From assembly GCF_019880545.1 (NCBI RefSeq), contig NZ_JAINVW010000001.1, positions 682,001-746,000 of the forward strand: a stretch of DNA of 64,000 bases, written 5' to 3'. The notes under the pieces were generated by a model. The model worked only from the letters and a program-made list of their open reading frames with translations. It did no database searches and was not told the DNA's origin. This stretch comes from Flagellimonas meishanensis (lineage in GTDB: Bacteria > Bacteroidota > Bacteroidia > Flavobacteriales > Flavobacteriaceae). The translations under genes and the position numbers were made by a program. Numbering within the stretch: position 1 is the stretch's first letter; each line of letters opens with the position of its first letter. This document shows, piece by piece, positions 61,761-64,000 of the stretch.

Positions 61761-62867
61761 ATGACTGAACCTGAAATTATTGCAGCCCTTAGGTTGCAGG
61801 CCGTTCCCAATATCGGAGATATTACCGCCAAAAAGTTGATTGCCCGTTGTGGCAGTCCAGAAGCAGTTTTTAAGGATAAACGACAGCACCTACTAAAAAT
61901 AGACGGCATAGGCCAACAAATCTTGAAGCATTTGTTCGATACTGCTTATTTGGACAAGGCTGAGGCTGAGATGTCCTTTTTAGTCCAGCAGCAGATTGAG
62001 ACCTCCTATTTCATGCACCAAGACTACCCCGAGTATCTTAAACATTGCCCGGATGGCCCTATTTTGTTGTTCAAAAAAGGAAACATCGATTTAAGGAACA
62101 GGAAAATCATCAGCATAGTGGGCACCCGCAATATTACCAGATACGGGGAGGCTTTCTGCGAGACTTTTATTGAGGAAATTGCACCCTTGGACCCGGTCAT
62201 TGTAAGCGGGTTGGCCTACGGAGTGGATATAACCATCCAAAAAGCGGCTATGGAGAAGGGTTTGCAAACTATTGCATGCCTGGCCCATGGAGTCAACCAG
62301 ATTTATCCTCGAGCACATCGGAAATATGCTGATCGGATTGCCAAAAATGGAGGGTTCTTGACAGATTTTTGGAGTACAAGTACACCTGAAAGGGAAAACT
62401 TTTTAAAACGAAACCGGATAATTGCGGGCCTCAGTGAGGTCACAGTGGTCGTGGAATCTGCCGAAAAAGGGGGAAGTCTGGTCACCGCGGACCTTGCCAA
62501 TGGATACAACAGGGAGGTTTTCGCAGTTCCGGGCCGCAGCACGGATAAGTACAGTAAAGGATGCAACGATTTGATCAAGCGCCAGAAAGCCCACCTACTT
62601 TTGTCGGCCGCCGAACTGGTCTATCTGTTGGGATGGGAATTGGAAGATCAAAAGCAGGAGAATACCATCCAAAAGCAACTTTTTGTGGAATTGACAAGGG
62701 AGGAAAATGAAATTTACGCGTACCTGCAATCAAATGGCAAACAACTCTTGGATGTGATCTCCTTGGAATGCAGACTGCCCGTGTACCAGGCTTCATCCAC
62801 CTTGTTGAACATGGAGATGAAAGGAGTGATCAGGCCCTTGCCCGGCAAACTCTTTGAAGCGATCTGA
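61761..62867 (+). CDS. dprA: DNA-processing protein DprA
   Basis: 368 residues. N-terminal helix-hairpin-helix-like region, Rossmann core (GTRNITRYGEAFCETF; SGLAYGVD; GGSLVTADLANGYNREVFAVPG with the Smf family GGSLxTA motif) and a C-terminal winged-helix (DVISLECRLPVYQASSTLLNME). Loads RecA onto incoming single-stranded DNA in natural transformation. Start ATG at 61761; TATTTTG 30 bases upstream is one base short of the -7 consensus. Confidence 0.95.
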   Translation: MTEPEIIAALRLQAVPNIGDITAKKLIARCGSPEAVFKDKRQHLLKIDGIGQQILKHLFDTAYLDKAEAEMSFLVQQQIETSYFMHQDYPEYLKHCPDGPILLFKKGNIDLRNRKIISIVGTRNITRYGEAFCETFIEEIAPLDPVIVSGLAYGVDITIQKAAMEKGLQTIACLAHGVNQIYPRAHRKYADRIAKNGGFLTDFWSTSTPERENFLKRNRIIAGLSEVTVVVESAEKGGSLVTADLANGYNREVFAVPGRSTDKYSKGCNDLIKRQKAHLLLSAAELVYLLGWELEDQKQENTIQKQLFVELTREENEIYAYLQSNGKQLLDVISLECRLPVYQASSTLLNMEMKGVIRPLPGKLFEAI

Positions 62868-62990
62868 AGTATTGATCGGAACCAAATCTAATTTTTAATG
62901 CCGCTTGGAATCTAATGAATGGGCGTTATTTAAAGCTAGGAATTGTCCATCATTACATGGGCAGGGCTTAAAAAAAGTGGGTGCGTTTAA
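62868..62990. other. Short intergenic gap between convergent genes
   Basis: Between dprA and trpS. No hairpin, promoter or gene found. Confidence 0.4.
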
Positions 62991-63959
62991 TCAATAACCA
63001 AGGTTCTTCCGTACCCTTTCCAAAACCCCATCGGCCACTTTTTTTGCTTTTTCGGCACCAATGGCCAAAACCTCATCCACTTCATCCAAATGGTGCATGA
63101 AGTATTCAAATTTTTCCCTGGGCCTCTCAAACTTGTTCAAAATCAATTCGTAAAGTGCCTGCTTGGCATGCCCATACCCATAATTTCCGGCAAGGTAGTT
63201 GGCGCTCATCTCCTCAATTTGCTCTGTGGAGGCCAACAATTTGTATAGGGCAAACACATTGTCCTTACCCGGGTCTTTGGGCTCCTCCATCGGGGTGCTG
63301 TCCGTAACAATGCCCATGATCTGTTTGCGCATTTTCTTGTCCGGCTGAAAAATATCGATGAGGTTGCCACGGCTCTTGCTCATTTTATGTCCATCGGTTC
63401 CAGGCACGTACATGGTCGATTCTTGGACCTGAGCCTCTGGCATTACAAAAGTTTCTCCCATTTGATTGTGGAAACGTGCGGCCACATCACGGGTCATTTC
63501 CAAATGCTGCAGTTGGTCCTTCCCTACGGGAACTATATCGGCATCGTACAGCAAAATGTCTGCAGCCATGAGCATGGGATAGGTAAAGACTCCTGCGTTT
63601 ACATCTTCCAACCGATCCGCTTTGTCCTTGAAGGAATGCGCCAAGGTAAGCCGCTGGTAGGGAAAAAAACAGCTTAGGTACCAAGCTAGCTCGGCTGTTT
63701 GGGGCACATCACTCTGCCGGTAGAAAACCGTTTTCTCTACATCAATCCCGCAAGCCAACCAGGCGGCAGCTGTGGCATAGGTGTTGGTCCGCAGCAATTC
63801 CCTGTTTTTTATTTGTGTGAGGGAATGCATATCAGCGATGAAGAGAAAGGAGTCATTTCTTGGATCCTGCGCCATTTGTATGGCGGGCAAAATAGCTCCC
63901 AAAATATTTCCCAAATGTGGGGTTCCTGTGCTTTGGATTCCGGTTAAAATTCGGGCCAT
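62991..63959 (-). CDS. trpS: Tryptophan-tRNA ligase
   Basis: 322 residues from the ATG at 63959 (MARILTGIQSTG); the frame reaches 63992 but that adds an unlikely leader. Class I synthetase: the HIGH-type motif TPHLGN near residue 13 and KMSKS (in GHKMSKSRGN). Charges tRNA-Trp. Upstream minus-strand TACATTTA is a one-mismatch -7 element. Confidence 0.96.
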   Translation of the reverse strand: MARILTGIQSTGTPHLGNILGAILPAIQMAQDPRNDSFLFIADMHSLTQIKNRELLRTNTYATAAAWLACGIDVEKTVFYRQSDVPQTAELAWYLSCFFPYQRLTLAHSFKDKADRLEDVNAGVFTYPMLMAADILLYDADIVPVGKDQLQHLEMTRDVAARFHNQMGETFVMPEAQVQESTMYVPGTDGHKMSKSRGNLIDIFQPDKKMRKQIMGIVTDSTPMEEPKDPGKDNVFALYKLLASTEQIEEMSANYLAGNYGYGHAKQALYELILNKFERPREKFEYFMHHLDEVDEVLAIGAEKAKKVADGVLERVRKNLGY

Positions 63960-64000
63960 GCTAAATTTTTGTCCGTAAATGTAAGCAACCAAGGGGGATT

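Noticed and set aside
1..64000. tRNA, rRNA, CRISPR, riboswitch or prophage
   Set aside because: Intergenic gaps were read on both strands; none showed a cloverleaf, regular spaced repeats or a known aptamer pattern.

Overview
The window is a single bacterial chromosome segment with the hallmarks of a marine member of Bacteroidota, family Flavobacteriaceae (Muricauda/Allomuricauda-like by inference). The signs are Bacteroidota -7 promoter elements (TAnnTTTG), a PorW/SprE protein of the type IX secretion system, an F1Fo operon that stops after atpG with atpD/atpC elsewhere, several flavobacterial families of unknown function (DUF6909, DUF4254, DUF4292, DUF5687, DUF2064-type), frequent TTG starts and an arsenosugar cluster. 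No rRNA, tRNA, CRISPR array, transposase or phage gene was seen.

Layout. 1-3.9 kb: a partial M23 peptidase, a GH3-type acyl-adenylating enzyme and a DUF6909 protein. 3.9-24.5 kb: one long, tightly packed plus-strand surface-polysaccharide locus: Wzz-like chain-length protein, dTDP-rhamnose genes (rfbD, B, A, C), a sulfate-activation block (cysQ, a duplicated DUF2061 protein, cysC, cysD, cysN), Wzx, a Wzy-like polymerase, a LamG-like lipoprotein, an O-antigen ligase-like protein, GT4, a heparinase II/III-like protein, a PAPS-type sulfotransferase, a polysaccharide-deacetylase-like protein, a WecG/TagA/CpsF transferase, a WecA/MraY-like initiating transferase and a UDP-glucuronate decarboxylase. 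Together they can make dTDP-rhamnose, UDP-xylose and PAPS and use PAPS for sulfation. No sulfate-assimilation reductase is present, so the best reading is a dedicated locus for a sulfated, rhamnose/xylose-containing exopolysaccharide or O-antigen.

24.6-31 kb: purD, two membrane proteins, DUF4254 and a GT9 glycosyltransferase, then a small island with an SMI1/KNR4 protein flanked by 160-bp direct repeats (about 90% identical). The repeats contain the 3' ends of the two neighbouring convergent genes (GT9 and TetR). A perfect palindrome upstream of TetR looks like its operator. 31-32.5 kb: an A+T-rich amidohydrolase lipoprotein flanked by CTACCGCC motifs, probably acquired. 32.6-36.1 kb (minus): arsenosugar cluster (ArsM, ArsS, peroxidase-like protein, DUF2064 protein). 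36.4-43.4 kb: patatin, ferredoxin-type reductase, DUF5687/ABC pair, small stress- or housekeeping-type proteins and a GlxA regulator.

43.5-52.4 kb: porW/sprE, bactofilin, atpZ, AtpI-like protein and atpBEFHAG, with repetitive hairpin elements inside the operon and a strong terminator after atpG. 52.5-60.1 kb: flippase, dut, an A+T-rich TPR gene, nucleotidyltransferase, TPR protein, DUF4292 lipoprotein, EnvC-like activator and aldo/keto reductase. 60.1-64 kb: acyl-CoA thioesterase, HU/SPOR protein (both minus), dprA (plus), trpS (minus).
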